64,000 nucleotides of DNA from Drosophila persimilis (lineage: Eukaryota > Arthropoda > Insecta > Diptera > Drosophilidae): positions 17,546,001 to 17,610,000 of the forward strand of contig NW_020825288.1 of NCBI RefSeq assembly GCF_003286085.1. The letters are read 5' to 3'. The notes below the pieces were generated by a model. That model was not told the origin of the DNA and made no database searches. It saw only the letters and a list, made by a program, of their open reading frames with translations. Shown one piece after another: positions 36,401 to 48,012 of this stretch. Position 1 is the first letter of the stretch, and each line of letters begins with the position of its first letter. The position numbers and the translations under genes are program-made.

Positions 36401-39400
36401 GAAGATGGCCACAAGTGTTTGCCGTCCGACAGACTTTTGGGGCACGGAATGGGGGATGTAAATGGGATTGAGAGGGAGAATGGGGCTGGGGTTGGGGCTG
36501 GGGCTGGGACGGGGGCAGGGGCAATGCCGAATGCCGAATGCCCATAGAAATACGGTGGTTAAATAATCGCTGTTTATGAAACAATCAATAAATTTAAGCT
36601 GTTACTGCTGCAGCTCTTACTGCCGCTGCCACTGGAACTGCTGTGTGTGCTGCTGCCTCGTGTGGCCGTGGCAGGGTGCGATTGTGCCCCTCTCCCTGGC
36701 CCGGTGGTGGCACTGAAATGGGACTGGGGCGGGCAGTCGAACCTTGTAATTTCTCGTTTAAGGGCTTGTTCGATGCGGTCACTAAATGGCCCGAATGTGG
36801 CGAAAATCGAAATAATCACACAGATAAAGTCGCTCTTTAAGCTTTATGGTATACAAAATTGTTAAAGTCAACAGACAAAAAGTGGGACAGATATCGAAAA
36901 ACTATTACTGATCAAAAGTTTCAATTTAGCAGCTTTGAAAAGACCCCAAAATTTCGACCCAGTGCTCTCTAGATGGAAAAAAGGTAAATCCAACCAAAGA
37001 GAAAAGATATGTTTGATAGTGAGTTCTTCATATATGTGGCGGTAATCAAAGTTGATTAAATTTGCCAGGATTCAGGAGTCAGCAACTGTAGTAGATTTAG
37101 TTTTGCACCTAAAAGCCAGGATCATATAGATATATGAGCCTATGCTTCGTTGGTTCTTAGGATTTTTGAATGTCACACATCTGTATAGATACAATTAGTA
37201 TTCGAACCATGTGCCCCAAATCTCAGGAGTTTCTTTCCCCCCTGAAAATAAATCTGGAATAAGTCAACCATATCAATATCATTGAGAGCCCTCGTATCAT
37301 ACCCACTCTCTGTTTGATATGGAAATGAGTTATATTTGGAGGAAGGAGGCATTTGAGGATATTTGCACACTCAATTTGAGGCATTTGCCATTGGTTTAAT
37401 TAATTGGCAGACCGTGTTCGAGGGCCACTCCTGGGCCCATTGCTGGGGCAAACAATGCAAATCGGAAAAAAGTTCAGCTCGAGTGGTTAACCAGAGAGGG
37501 TTAAGGCTGTGCATAGGGGTTAAGCAATCGATACCAGTATGAATGGCATTGGGATCAACTCAGGCGGAAACCGAGTTGTTGTCGAACTAATTGTGCAGAA
37601 ACCGAGCTCAGCAGAGCCCCCAGAGCTCGGGGACTGCCACAGCTTGGGGAAGGATAAGCCGGAAAAAGGCTTAGGGGAGGTTGGATACCCTTACACACGG
37701 TACGAGGAGATGCATGAAGGGGCTTAAAGGTTTCTGAGAAGGTACTCGAACACTTCTATACAGTTACCTGATCAGCTTTAAAATCGAATCCCAAAGCATT
37801 AGAACAGCTTCTCCGTTTAGGATACCATAATTATAATCCTACAGAGGTGGCATGTCCTAGAGACCCCTTTTTCTGGGCAAGAGTAAAACCATAAAAACCA
37901 AATGTGCTCGTGGCTTGGCAGGCCCTCAAGTGCCTGGGCCCTCAAGAAGTACCAGTGCCAGAATGAGTGCGAATGTTCCCAGCGAGTCGGCCCCTGGCAA
38001 TATTTTCCATTTTCCATTTCCATTTAATTACGCGCCCAGTGGGCGGCTGGGTCGTTGGTTGGCTGGGAGGCTGTGGCTGGAGGGGAGATCCTTGGGTCCT
38101 TTGTAGTTGCATTTAATTGTGTTTTGCCTGCGCCATTTCGCAACAATAAATTGTTGCTCGCACTGACGTTTTGACGGGTTGACTTGGCCTGACTCGGCTC
38201 TCCCGACTCCGTTGCGCTTGTCAGTCAGAAATGTTACCGTTTTCCATTTTCCATTTGCCATTCGCCATTTGTTTTCCGCCGCCTGCCAGCCTCATGCCTC
38301 ATGCCTCATGCCTTCTTCCTGCCACATTCCGAAGCCTTTGCTTTACTTTTCTCTCGTTTCCGACTCTTCTGAGTTTTGAAGTTGCCTGACCCAAAAACAC
38401 ATTTCATTTCTATGTATCCTTTACTTTCACTCTTCCACATGGACACAGAGAGCGAGAGAGAGGGAGAGGGAGAGGGGGAGAGTGACGGGGATAGACTCCT
38501 GCCACTTCAATTGTTTCTTGTGGACCCATTTTATCTCGCTGATGCACTCCCGGATAGGCAGGCAGGAATTCTTTATTCGAGTCAAGCCCCCGCCTCAAGT
38601 GCTCAAGAGGGTGTGTGTGTCCCCAGCCCCATTCAGCCTGCAATCAACGCAACGCATCCTGCAATTATCAACGTCAGCAGCAACAGCAAAAGCAACAGCA
38701 ACAGCCACAGCAACCGCCTCCTTGCTTAACCCTTAGACGGGTGGCAGCGGCAGCCCCAAGAATGTGTAAACTTCTTTGGAGCTCAAAAGCAAAGTCTAAA
38801 GAACTCTGCTCTGCTGGATTGCAGCTCATGTTTGCAGAACCCTCAGGGATTTCAGCACTTGTTGGCAGAGCGCTGAGAGATTTCGGCACTTGTTGGATGG
38901 TTTATAAGAGTCGTGTTCTAAGAAAAACATTTCTTTATGTTGTTTGCCATATTTAAACAAGAGAACTACAGGACTTAGAACTTAAGTCATTTCAGATTAC
39001 TTATCCTCATCCTCTTATGGAATCCATCCTCAAAGGATGATTGCTAAATTGATTACATCTGGATCCCAGGGAAACCCCAGATTCATTCCCCCTTCAAGCA
39101 CATGCACATGTCAGATCATGTGCCTTCTCGAAGGGAGAGTGACCTGCACAAAGGTTAAACCACATTACGTCACAGGTAAACATCTCGTATCCACGTGGCA
39201 GCTGTGGCAGTTGTGGCAGTTGTGGCCCTGCTGCGGCTGTGTGGTGGGGGGGTGGAGTCAAGTGGTTACTCCACTTTATGCATCCTTAATTGCTTCGCTG
39301 ATGCTGAGGCTGACACGAGCACACGTCCACGTCCTGTTCCCGTGACACTGATTTGCCGCCCCAAGGATGAGGAGGGGATTGTTGAGCCGCGGGGCCGAGA

Positions 39401-41228
39401 CTGGCGCCTTCTTGTGTCCCACTTTGGCCCACGGCATGCCCAAGTGGCAGCGATGTGTTGCCTTGATAAAGTCAACATGATTTGCATATGTTTGTGTTTA
39501 ACGTGTCGCCAGATACGTATATTGATAGCAAGCCCGTACCCCCGCACCCCCGTTGATAGAGGGATGGAAAGGGATAAGGATATGACAGATTAATGTATGA
39601 TTACGATGGCTTTGGGGCTGTTTAAGTGGAACCAGCATTAAAAGCAGGTATTGGAATGACAATTCTCTAGCTCTGGGGTGGAACGTCTAATCAGTTGTAT
39701 CTTTAAGCTCTATAAATATAATACAGCACCCTTCCAGACTATGTCTCATTCTCTATATATATATTAAATCGATCTCATCTCCCCAGACGAACCCTTCATT
39801 TGGCGCATATTATTGCCGCAATTGAGGTTCCCCTCCTGGGGTGCCTTTCAGCCGAAAGAAACCCCAATTGAAAGCTCAAAATTCCAGAAATTGCTGACAG
39901 CTTAAAGAGCATGAGGAGACCGACCAACCACCGACCCCCCGCCAGCCTGGCTGCCTGCCTGTTTCTTGGTTCGTCTGTCCCTCCGTCCGCCCGTCTGTGG
40001 CCTCTTTGCCATCTGGAGCAGGGCGCCGGTTCGGGTGGACATCTGTCAAAGCGGAAAAAATTCAACCCACGTTGCTGCAGGCAATCCAAAGAAGAGATGT
40101 AAGAAAAACGAAATAAGAACATCAACGGGATAGTCGATATTAGGACTATGGGGATACCTGGGACTTCCATCAGAAGATAGCAAAAAAGCATCTAAGAGTA
40201 AAATCCCTTAAGATTCCCTTTTCAATGGGAATTTATCCTTGCGTATTTATCAGTTCCAAAATATTGAAAGAACGTCTAGAAATTGTGGAAAGTAAAGACT
40301 ATGAAATTATCTGGATATTGCATCCGGAACAAATTCCATTTCAATTTTTGTTCGCCTTCGTCTATTCGTTAATGACTTGGGCAGATGAGTCGGTCCCAGA
40401 ATTCAACAACGATATAAACAGTTTTTGGCGAGTCGCAACATATGTTGTTTTTGCTAGTCTATTTGTTGCTTTTTAGTTGATATTTGTTGTACTTGTATTT
40501 TTTGCTGGATTAACAGACCAAAAAGTAGGTAAGTTCACCTATTAAATGCATCTAGCCTTCCACTTTCCAATTTCCAGGGTAAAAAACATCTCGAAAAATC
40601 TCCTGCCTAGACCAGGGGGCAGGCATGCAAACACTAAGAGGTAGGGGTTGGGGCAGAGTGTAGGGACATTTGCTGACATTCATTTACTTTGCGTTTGCCT
40701 GCGGTCTGGCTGTGCGGTCCAACGGGGCGTATGAGTAACCGCTTCCTTCGGGGTGGATTGCGAGGAGGAAGATGACGGCGAAGACGAGTCGCATTTGTAA
40801 TGCTTTTGTTTTGCATTTGGCGTAATTAAGAAAACAACTTGATGAATAAATCCCAGAGGGAGCCCTGCCTGCCAAGAATTGGCAGGGAAAAGGGAAAAAG
40901 GGAGTTTAAATTGCGTGGAGCGTCGGATTATGCACAAGTGCAATTATGCACTTTTCCTCGTGCTCGTGAGAGGGCTTTGATCATCTGAAGAGGTGTCCCC
41001 CGAGGCAATTGCAATGCAGTTGTATATAAGGACAATATAGGGATAAAGGATAGCTGTTAAGATGGAACACTTACCAAAGGTAACGCCATTCGTTTGCTTC
41101 TCCTTATCCTTGTCCTTCTCCTTGTCGCTCTTTTCGCCGCCCAACGGCTCCAGCTCGATGCCATCCGTGGTGGCAACTTTGTAATCCCTTTTCGACATGT
41201 TGCCACAACAGAAGCCACAACATAACAT
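22234..41228 (-). CDS. M1-family aminopeptidase-like type II membrane protein, predicted catalytically inactive (CG4467-like)
   Basis: Coding exons, all phase-compatible: 41228-41075, 30210-30070, 26706-26518, 26439-26357, 26244-26036, 25712-25532, 25468-24106, 23540-23398, 23338-23076, 23012-22883, 22824-22453, 22389-22234; 1127 aa. The alternative ATG at 41198 (MSKRDYKVATT) would remove a Cys-rich decapeptide. Order: short cytoplasmic tail; one membrane segment (LLVAGIVLGSLLLTAIIIAY, 74-93); M1 N-terminal beta domain with the hallmark ARRAFPCFDEP; a long Thr/Asn/Ser-rich insertion (about 348-446); catalytic-domain remnant; ERAP1-like helical C-terminal half (from about 774). Many NxS/T sites fit an extracellular ectodomain. 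GAMEN is replaced by RNMIS (about 498-502), HExxH by EAMVR (534-538) and the catalytic Tyr by Val (about 616); only the third zinc ligand, Glu557 in WEG, remains. A binding or scaffold role is inferred. The assignment to CG4467 is from memory of the region. Confidence 0.88.
23541..24105 (-). other. Intron of the M1-like gene
   Basis: A 565-nt intron between the exon ending GAT A|GTAAG and the exon starting after CTACAG. AT-rich; no nested gene or RNA seen. Confidence 0.85.
26330..26354. repeat. (TTTGC)n pentanucleotide repeat abutting a splice donor
   Basis: Five near-perfect TTTGC units on the plus strand read on the transcribed strand as GCAAA units. They begin within the donor GTAAGC of the exon at 26357-26439. 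Confidence 0.85.
26707..30069 (-). other. Intron of the M1-like gene
   Basis: A 3.4-kb intron. It contains a foldback at 27433-27519, a GC-richer block with a TATA-like motif at 28960-29110, a TTTATG-rich block at 29180-29310, and a (CATA)n tract near 28245-28260. No nested protein gene is supported. Confidence 0.75.
27433..27519. repeat. Foldback (inverted-repeat) element, about 87 nt
   Basis: The arms are ATCGTCGTC... and ...GACGACGAT. By eye about 25 of 29 arm positions pair, including GTGAAATT-TATTTT against its near complement. The loop contains GTGGATCC. The pentamer CAAAT flanks both sides (27428-27432 and 27521-27525) and could be a target duplication. It shares arm and core words with 59498-59573. 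It may be a MITE remnant or a transcribed hairpin. Confidence 0.55.
30358..30400 (-). CDS. Alternative first coding exon of the M1-like gene
   Basis: The ATG at 30400 opens MTNDPDLDDCAFLS and reaches a strong donor, TCA G|GTAAGC, in phase 1. That is exactly the phase needed by the next exon (30210-30070, acceptor CCACAG), only 147 nt away. The resulting protein replaces the 51-residue Lys-rich tail with an acidic 14-residue one ahead of the same membrane anchor (total 1090 aa). No ATG was seen in the GC-rich leader upstream (to about 30590), and the ATG context (GAAATGA) is reasonable. An internal promoter just upstream is implied. Confidence 0.65.
30401..30600 (-). promoter_or_regulatory. 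Probable internal promoter and leader for the short-tail isoform
   Basis: On the minus strand this 200-bp stretch is GC-rich near the ATG (GTCGGCGGTGGCCGTAG) and CA/AC-rich further up. Its composition is like a fly 5' leader and unlike the AT-rich intron around it. No TATA box is evident. Its function is inferred from the phase-matched initiating exon that it precedes. Confidence 0.4.
31896..32041. repeat. 16-bp perfect inverted repeat with 114-bp spacer
   Basis: ACCACCTCTATATTAC at 31896-31911 is the exact reverse complement of GTAATATAGAGGTGGT at 32026-32041. The left side also carries further direct copies of CTCTATATTACCA. Confidence 0.8.
33445..33474. repeat. (GA)15 microsatellite
   Basis: A pure GA run next to CT/GC-rich promoter-like DNA inside the first intron of the M1-like gene. 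Confidence 0.9.
33681..33729. repeat. CAGCGA/CAGCAG repeat
   Basis: Hexanucleotide-trinucleotide compound repeat (GCGGCAGCGACAGCGACAGC and onward). No coding role was found. Confidence 0.85.
33837..33912 (-). promoter_or_regulatory. Possible untranslated first exon with initiator
   Basis: On the minus strand an initiator-like TCAGTC (start at about 33912) is followed by 76 nt of A-rich leader-like sequence without an ATG and then a donor (GAGG|GTAAGC). It could feed the downstream M1-like exons. No acceptor partner can be proved. Confidence 0.22.
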
Positions 41229-44200
41229 TCGACCAATTTTGTAGGCTTGCGGTTTAAGCGGCGCCGTCTTGGATGCTTTCTCTGGTTACACTTCCTGGGG
41301 AATGGGTTATCGATGGACGGGGCTAGGACACTCCTCTTCTTTCCTTTCCTGACGGGGGATGGGGTTTCGATTTCGTCTAGAGATATGTTTATCCAAAAGT
41401 TGTCGTTACAAAAGGTTCTTCCAAATTATGGACTTCGAGTATACGAGTATATAGAATGTAGAAGTCTAGCAAGAGGTCGGTGAGTAGATTGTTGATTGTT
41501 TTTGTGTGTTTTGTTTCGTTTCGTTTCGTTTTTTTGATTAAAAATTGGTCCAGTTCCTGGTGTTTTACATATGTATGTAATTCGTTCTTGTGGTTCTTGT
41601 AGAGACTGTAAAGAGAAATATGCGGAAATAGTGAACTTTAATAGTTTTCAATGTGTGTTAATGTCTTGGTATTGGTGCACTTTGAAAGCAATTAATGCCA
41701 AAAGCTTTCTTGTGTACGTGAGTCGTGTGCATGTGAAAGCTCTTCAAATATGAGATGCACTTAAAGAGAGAGGAGATCTCATGATATAATTTATTCTATA
41801 GTTACAAAATTTAATAAGAGATGCATTTAATAGAATGGCTTGTATATTCAATACTCTACAAGGAAAGACTGAGGAAAGCACAAATCCAAAGCGCCTTGAA
41901 TGTGTGATAATGTCTTGGTATTAGTGAGCTTTAAACGCTATCCTTCTGAAGTAGCTCTCCTGTATTCGTGTGGCCTCTACAGACAACAATCATGTGCCGT
42001 GCCTGCTCCATTTAGCTGAACAAAAATTAATAAGAAATATTTGTCCTATTTGAAATACTGCCAACGCATTCAGAATTCTTGAAGTTATTGTTAGACAGCA
42101 ACTTCCTGTGGCAGGAAAGCAGGAAATCACACAAAGGTACACACAAAGGCGAACAAGAAGCCCCGCCGCACAAGAGGAGGCTATATCTGTGTTTTCGCTC
42201 TGGCTGTGGCACGATGCAGACTGCAACTGATGCCACTGCCACTTCTGGTCGTCTTTCTGGTCGGGTGTTGGGTGTTGGGTGTCGCTGCCAGAGGAGACAT
42301 TGTGGAAGGCAAACAATACGAAAAACTTTAATAAAAGCACTCGCACTCGGACTCCATGGCTGTCCCCTCTCTATCCTCTCCCCCGTTGCACTCCAGAGTG
42401 GGAGTGGTCTTTGTGGCAAGGCAAAAAAAGTGTAATAGAAGAAAAAAAGGGAGCAACAACAATGACAATGTCGTGGACTAAAAAGCATTCGATAGCCTGA
42501 GGGCCACGAATGCAAATGCACATCAAATGTGAAGGGGATCACCCATGTGGGCGCGGGTTGGGGGCACAACAATAATTGCAAGAGGCAGCCGCCACAAAGC
42601 GCCAGAAGGAGGAGCCCTGGACAGGGAACTCCCTCCTCCCTGCCACATGCCCCGCTGTAAGAAAATATCGAAGAGGTAACCGAGAGCAGTTCAATGCACG
42701 ACGACCAGAAGGAGAGCCAGAACCAGGATGAGGATGAGGATGAGGAATGGGTACCCAGACTCCCGAGCACTAGACCCAGTTAAATGGAGCACTGGAATAC
42801 GCGGATGGGGATGCGAATCCGAGTCGCAGAGTGGTGGTTTGGCCACTCCATTTGATGGCAGCACTTGAAACAAAAGTCGAGGCGAGTACGGGTTCAGGGG
42901 CCAGCCAGGGCAATTGTGTTTGCTGTTGGTAAAACACACAACGTAATAAAGGAACTAGGAATTGGCAAATGGGAAATGGGAGCTGGACGGGCCATAAACC
43001 TTTCAGACAGTCCTACCATTAACCAACTTTGGTCCTGAACTGGCTGGGATCGGACTGGGGCCAAACTCAAAAATAAACATGCCGCAACAAAGTAAAGCAT
43101 AATGGAGGCAAAACAAAGGGGAAAAAACACCAAAATGAATAGACCAAACAATGGAATACATATGTACGTCTGCAAGGGGAATGTTTTAGCTACGAATTGG
43201 ACATACCCTGGCGTAGGATTGATTAGAGAAAAGAGAAAGGACGGAAAGTAAAGGATTACTACTGAGGCGTATGCAGATGCAGGATCGAAAGAGGTACTTC
43301 ATGAAAGCTAGTAAAATGAATCTGAAATACACAGATTGGAAGAACTTTAACTGTTGGGTCGAAACATCTGATATGGAAGGGTTCTTTCACATAGATTTCG
43401 TGTATTCACCAGATGATTTCTTTCTGTTTTCTTTCCAACATAATAAGGATCTGTGATTAACTATTATATGATATTACTATGCGGCAAACAACCTGCACAG
43501 ACGCTTCACTCGTGCGCCAACCCCCGGCTCACTCGCTTCGCTAGCTGGCGCCAATATAAGTACATTATAGGACGATGATGACACAAAACATTTTTCTATA
43601 ATAGAGAGATAAGTTCTTCAATACACTCCAATCTGCAATTCTTCTTAATCAAATCCCAAGTACCTTCCAGAAACCATAACGAATATCCAGATACCCCTCT
43701 CCTATTATAGGGTATCAACTGCATAGCTTGGGGGGCAAGTTTGTTTGTTTGCTCGGCCCATAAAGTGGTCGGGATTAATGGCAAAATGGCGTCAGTTTGT
43801 TTAGTGATTTTCTTCCATGTTGTTTTTTGTTCCTTGCTGCGCCCTCGTTGCATACAAAAAAAAAACATGAAACCAAGGAGGGCGCAGAAAAACGAGTGGA
43901 CATTGTACATGTCCAGGGCCAGAGTCGGACCGGACAGAGCACAGGACAATGCAACCAAAAAACAGGCAACGAGGCATGTTAACGTGGCATATAGCAGAAG
44001 AGGAGCATGCGCTTGTGTGTGTGTGTGTTGCATGTACATATTTGTATGTGTGTGTGAATTGCGTATGCGACACGTGTGCAAATTGTGCCCCAAAGTGTCA
44101 TTTGTTACGTTTTACGTTACTTCCGGTGTGTCGCATCGTGGCTATAAATAGCAAGGCAAAGGGACCAGGATCGAGATGGCGAAAAAAAATACTTGTACCT

Positions 44201-46491
44201 AGTAAAAAGATGTGTACTTTTGTGCCTCACTCTGACTGTCAAAGTTATTCAATCATGATGATTTTTCGTCGATAGGTAGATACTGGTATTATGTTTAATT
44301 TAACCACATATCAGCTTTATAGCTACAGAATTGTGGGTACCACAATTTTTATTTTTTTTAATAAACAGTTTACAGGTATGGATAAAGATTTTTATCAGAA
44401 CTATACTGGTTCCACCTTCTAAATCCAAAAAATATATATGATCACATAGCTTATTATATCCGAAAGTCCTGTCTTTTCCTCTAAAGTATGTCCAAATAGT
44501 TCGCTTATGTTCCTTCCTTTTCTGCTATCCATTGTATGCATTTTTCTCGAACCGGATGCATTTTTGCAGCTTTTGACCAGGGATGGGATGGATGGGAAAG
44601 CTTTTAGGGGGAAATTGGCATTATTAATTACGATATATGCTACACGAATATGCATGCCAAATTGAAGGTCGTTCAGCAGGAAGCAGGCAGCAGGCAGCAG
44701 GAGGCTGCAGGCTGGAGGAAGGGAGTGCGTGGGGGAGGCCAATCAGCATGCTGCAGCATTCGATTGCTGACAGAGCAATCAGAGCAGAATCGAGTGCCCG
44801 TCGAGTCCCATTTGGAGCAAATCCCTTAACTAGTTATGCCTTTGCCTGGCAGCCAGGCAGCCAGGCAGCCAGCCAAGGCCATTAGCCTGTGAGGGTTGGG
44901 CATGAATGGGGGGGTGGATGAGTGGGTGGCAAGGTGGCTAGTAGGTGGTGTGCGTACATTGAGGCACATTTTTGCAGGTGTCACGTTTTATTTTTAGCAC
45001 CAGCCTGGGCAGGCAGTAAAGGGTCTCTGGTCTCCTCTCTTTGCGAGTAGTTCTGTTCGATCTGCCTGCTCATAAGCAGGACATACATATCCTGCACAGC
45101 CGTCCTTTAATATTTAATGCCAACAATCAGCCTGAATAAGTGATGAACACATGTACCGCCACAGCCAAAGGGCGCAGCAGGACACAAAGAGTACTCGCAG
45201 TCGGAGTCGGAGGTGGAGGTGGAGTTAGAGTTGTGACAGGAGCTGGACTTGGATGTGGAGGAGGAGGAGCCTCTGCCGCTTTGTTTGCTGTTGGTTTTTG
45301 TGTCTGGCGCACGGCAATTAACTTGTTTAAGCCACCAAGTAAACATGGCCAACACATTTGTCAGAGTCACTGTCAATGTCAGCGGGTGGGCAGGCAGTAG
45401 GAGGAACAGAAATAGGATATTTACAGTAGGTACAGTGTGCTTTACCTATAACAATCGACACAATGCCTGCCTGGGCGAGTATCCTTCGCTTATTTTGACA
45501 GTTTTAGGCGCCAAATATGCAATATAGTATATGCACATATACTCTCGTTCCGTATACTATATTTATATATGATATGGAGAATGTGGGGACACACGACACG
45601 ACACTTTTATGTGGGGGGAAATTCACTTGATTTTTTCACGGATTTTCACACACAAACATTGACGGTATGGAGGGGGCGAGAGCGGGGGTCGGGCAAACAA
45701 ATTGGAAAACGAAACAATGCTTCAATAACAATAAGTTTCATACGATTGAAAATGATATTTTTTGTTTCTCTGAAGGCTGGCACAAGCGCGAACAAAAGGC
45801 GTCCATCAAGCACGAAGGATAAACTCTTTCTGATTGAAAAGGAAACGACGAGTCGGAAAATCCACTGGCAGCTGACTAAAATCAAAGAGAGAGCTTTTCT
45901 CTCTAGAGAGAGAGATAGAGAGAGAGCTTTGCATTTGCTCCTCTCTCTGAAGAAGTTCCTTTGGTCCTGTGTCAGAATTTTTGCAGCGAAATTCCATGGG
46001 AAGCTGCACAAGGATAAGGGAGAGCCCAACAGAGAGAGAGAAAAGCCGGCCGAATGAGGCAACTATTCCAAACACCCCAACCTCCCCCAACTCTTACCCA
46101 CACGAAACCCACCCCAAGTGCCACCCCCCGCAAATATGAAAGCCCAAGAACAGCATCCGCTCTAGCCTGTCCGAGATCTGGCGTATATGCTAGATAAACA
46201 AGGTATTGTATTGGGGGTGTATAATGGATGCTCGAGGGTTTATTTTTTTTGAAAGTTTTGCTCTACTTGGGGAGATGCTCTTCCAAAAGTTGGAAAAACT
46301 CTGTTAACTATTTGCTCTATATGCATATAATAGCCTTTATAATTTTATGTCAGACTTGTACATTTTAATTTTCTACCATAGCTAAAGAATAGAATATAAA
46401 TAATTAATATAACTTGAATTCATTGGAACAAATTATAAACACAATTTTGAGAGAGGCCTTCGGCGCAATAAATACAAAAACAATACAATTT
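41229..46491. other. Intergenic region between the M1-like gene and Rad60
   Basis: About 5.3 kb. The left part should contain the promoter of the long-tail M1-like transcript, and the right part the Rad60 3'UTR (a minus-strand AATAAA lies near 46240). A GTTTC pentanucleotide tract lies near 41510-41535, GCAG/CCAG tandem words near 44690-44875, and a GC-rich block at 43501-43555. Long minus-strand frames near 42.0-42.8 kb and 43.6-44.1 kb are Cys/Ser/Leu-rich translations of simple sequence and are not considered genes. Confidence 0.6.
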
Positions 46492-48012
46492 TTAGGTTTT
46501 CAATTTCAGATCAATTATCTCGTTGCCTTCCATATCCTGGTCTTTGGGCGTATCCTCGGGATCCAGTAGTTCGCCATCAAAACTGTTTTTTTATTATTTA
46601 TACAAATTCAGACGTTTTGCTGATATTTAGACATTCGATTTACTTACAATAACTTCACCAGGTGGACATCGCAGTCAAGTTCGTCGGCACATTTTCGATA
46701 TAATACTTTGAAAGTGTCCTTCTTCTTCATGGCTATCACAAGGGGCCGCTTGAACATAGCCCCCTGAACTTTCAACTGAAACTTGTTCGCCTTCTTTAAC
46801 AAAACGGAGGGCACAGTATACTGCTTGTGGATGTTATTCGACTTCACTGCTCGACCCTCTGCAAAGATAATGAAACTCATATGGGTTATACATTTGGATG
46901 CATTCAATTAAAGCAGCACTCACTTAGAGTGTGAAACTTCATAAGACCAATGCTGTGGGGCGTATCGGTGGGCTCTACAAGGCTGTCGTACTTGTCAATC
47001 ACAACATCATCCACATCTACATTATTTCGCTCGGCCACCTCCTTGAACATGTGCACAAAACGCCGATGCAGCCGCAATTTGTAATTCTGAATCTCTCCAA
47101 ACCTAAGGAAAGAAAAAACACACATGTTTGAGAAAGAACTAAAATAATTCCTATCTGACAATCCTACCAGGACAAGGCAATATCCATGGGTGGATTCTCT
47201 GATTCAGCAGGTGGCACCTCCACTGGTGCAGAGCTCGCGGCCTCGTCATCAGAGTCAAGATTCACCTACGGCGAAATAACTATAATAATTGATTCTATAT
47301 ACATATTGTAGGTAGATCTCTTACAAAACCCTCGACACGCGGAGCCACACTCGATGCCAAGTCAATGCTATCCAGAACGGTTGATCGCGCTGCTAGCTCT
47401 GCCAGCTCTTTCCGATTGCTAGGCCTTGGTTTGGCAACGGTATTCCTCAAAGATTCTGAAATGGAGTTTGCCGACACAGCGGAAATCGATTGGACTTCGT
47501 TCCTTTTGGCCCGGGATTTCCTTTTAGGCGGCGATGGCTGCTTGGGCACAGGTTTCTCAACTTTGCCCAGCGAGGAGCGGGTACGTCTGGACACGGGCCC
47601 TTGTTCTTTCTCTTTAGACTTCTTTTGCTCCATCTCTAACATCAGCTTGGAGACGGGGGAGAGCGAACGGGACGTCTCTTCAGTCTGCCCGCCCGTTGCA
47701 ACCTCCGCCAAGGGCTTGTCATCTTCCTCCAAACTCTTCTTGCTGTTGCGGGCCTTTCCCTTGGTCTTTGCTTTGTCTGTGGCCTTTACTTTGGGTACTT
47801 TGCTGGTTTTCGTGGTAGTGCGATCAAGCAGCAAATCTATCTCATTGGACAACGAGTCATTTGACGGATTGTAAACCTCCTTGGGAATTTCTAGACAAGA
47901 GAGAAACAATTGTTGAATCAATCCATCGAATTATATGCATTCCAGTTGTGTTACCTTTAAAGGGAGCATCATTTCTCAGAGAGCTGAATATATCGCAATC
48001 GTCGTCCGACAT
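46492..48012 (-). CDS. Rad60: Rad60/NIP45 family protein with two SUMO-like domains (CG4449-like)
   Basis: Exons 48012-47955, 47890-47325, 47265-47168, 47102-46924, 46858-46648 and 46582-46492 join in phase to 400 aa ending KLKT. The first half is a disordered Lys/Ser-rich region beginning MSDDDCDIFSSL, with basic motifs such as SPPKRKSRAKR. The second half contains two SUMO-like folds. The first is at about 241-305 (SWFGEIQNYKLRLHRRF...). The C-terminal one is at about 327-400 (FQLKVQG...LVKLFFDGELLDPEDTPKDQDMEGNEIIDLKL), in which FDGELLDPEDTPKDQDME mirrors the SUMO FDGxxxxxxxTPxxLxME core. There is no terminal diglycine, so it is not itself conjugated. The family (fission yeast Rad60, human NFATC2IP) acts with the SUMO E2 and Smc5/6 in genome stability. 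It is divergent with EloA. Confidence 0.9.

Larger units (their letters stand above)
30601..41074 (-). other. Long first intron of the M1-like gene
   Basis: 10.5 kb without a supported nested gene. Contents: CCCACGT tandem words at 30900-30935; a 16-bp inverted repeat at 31896-32041; (GA)15 at 33445-33474; a CAG/CGACAG repeat at 33681-33729; CT-rich promoter-like DNA at 33600-34900; G-rich repeats near 36486-36520; and a small plus-strand frame at 40225-40476. Other frames in the interval are low-complexity translations. Confidence 0.7.

Noticed and set aside
42027..42770. 247-codon minus-strand frame
   Set aside because: Ser/Cys/Leu-rich translation of simple sequence with no domain, splice or codon signal; judged a chance frame.
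43596..44093. 165-codon minus-strand frame
   Set aside because: Starts in a CA microsatellite (HTHTQAHA) and has no family resemblance or splice context.
45902..46050. GAGA-rich frames on both strands near 45.6-46.1 kb
   Set aside because: Both are driven by GAGAGA/CTCTCT tracts; no coding signal.
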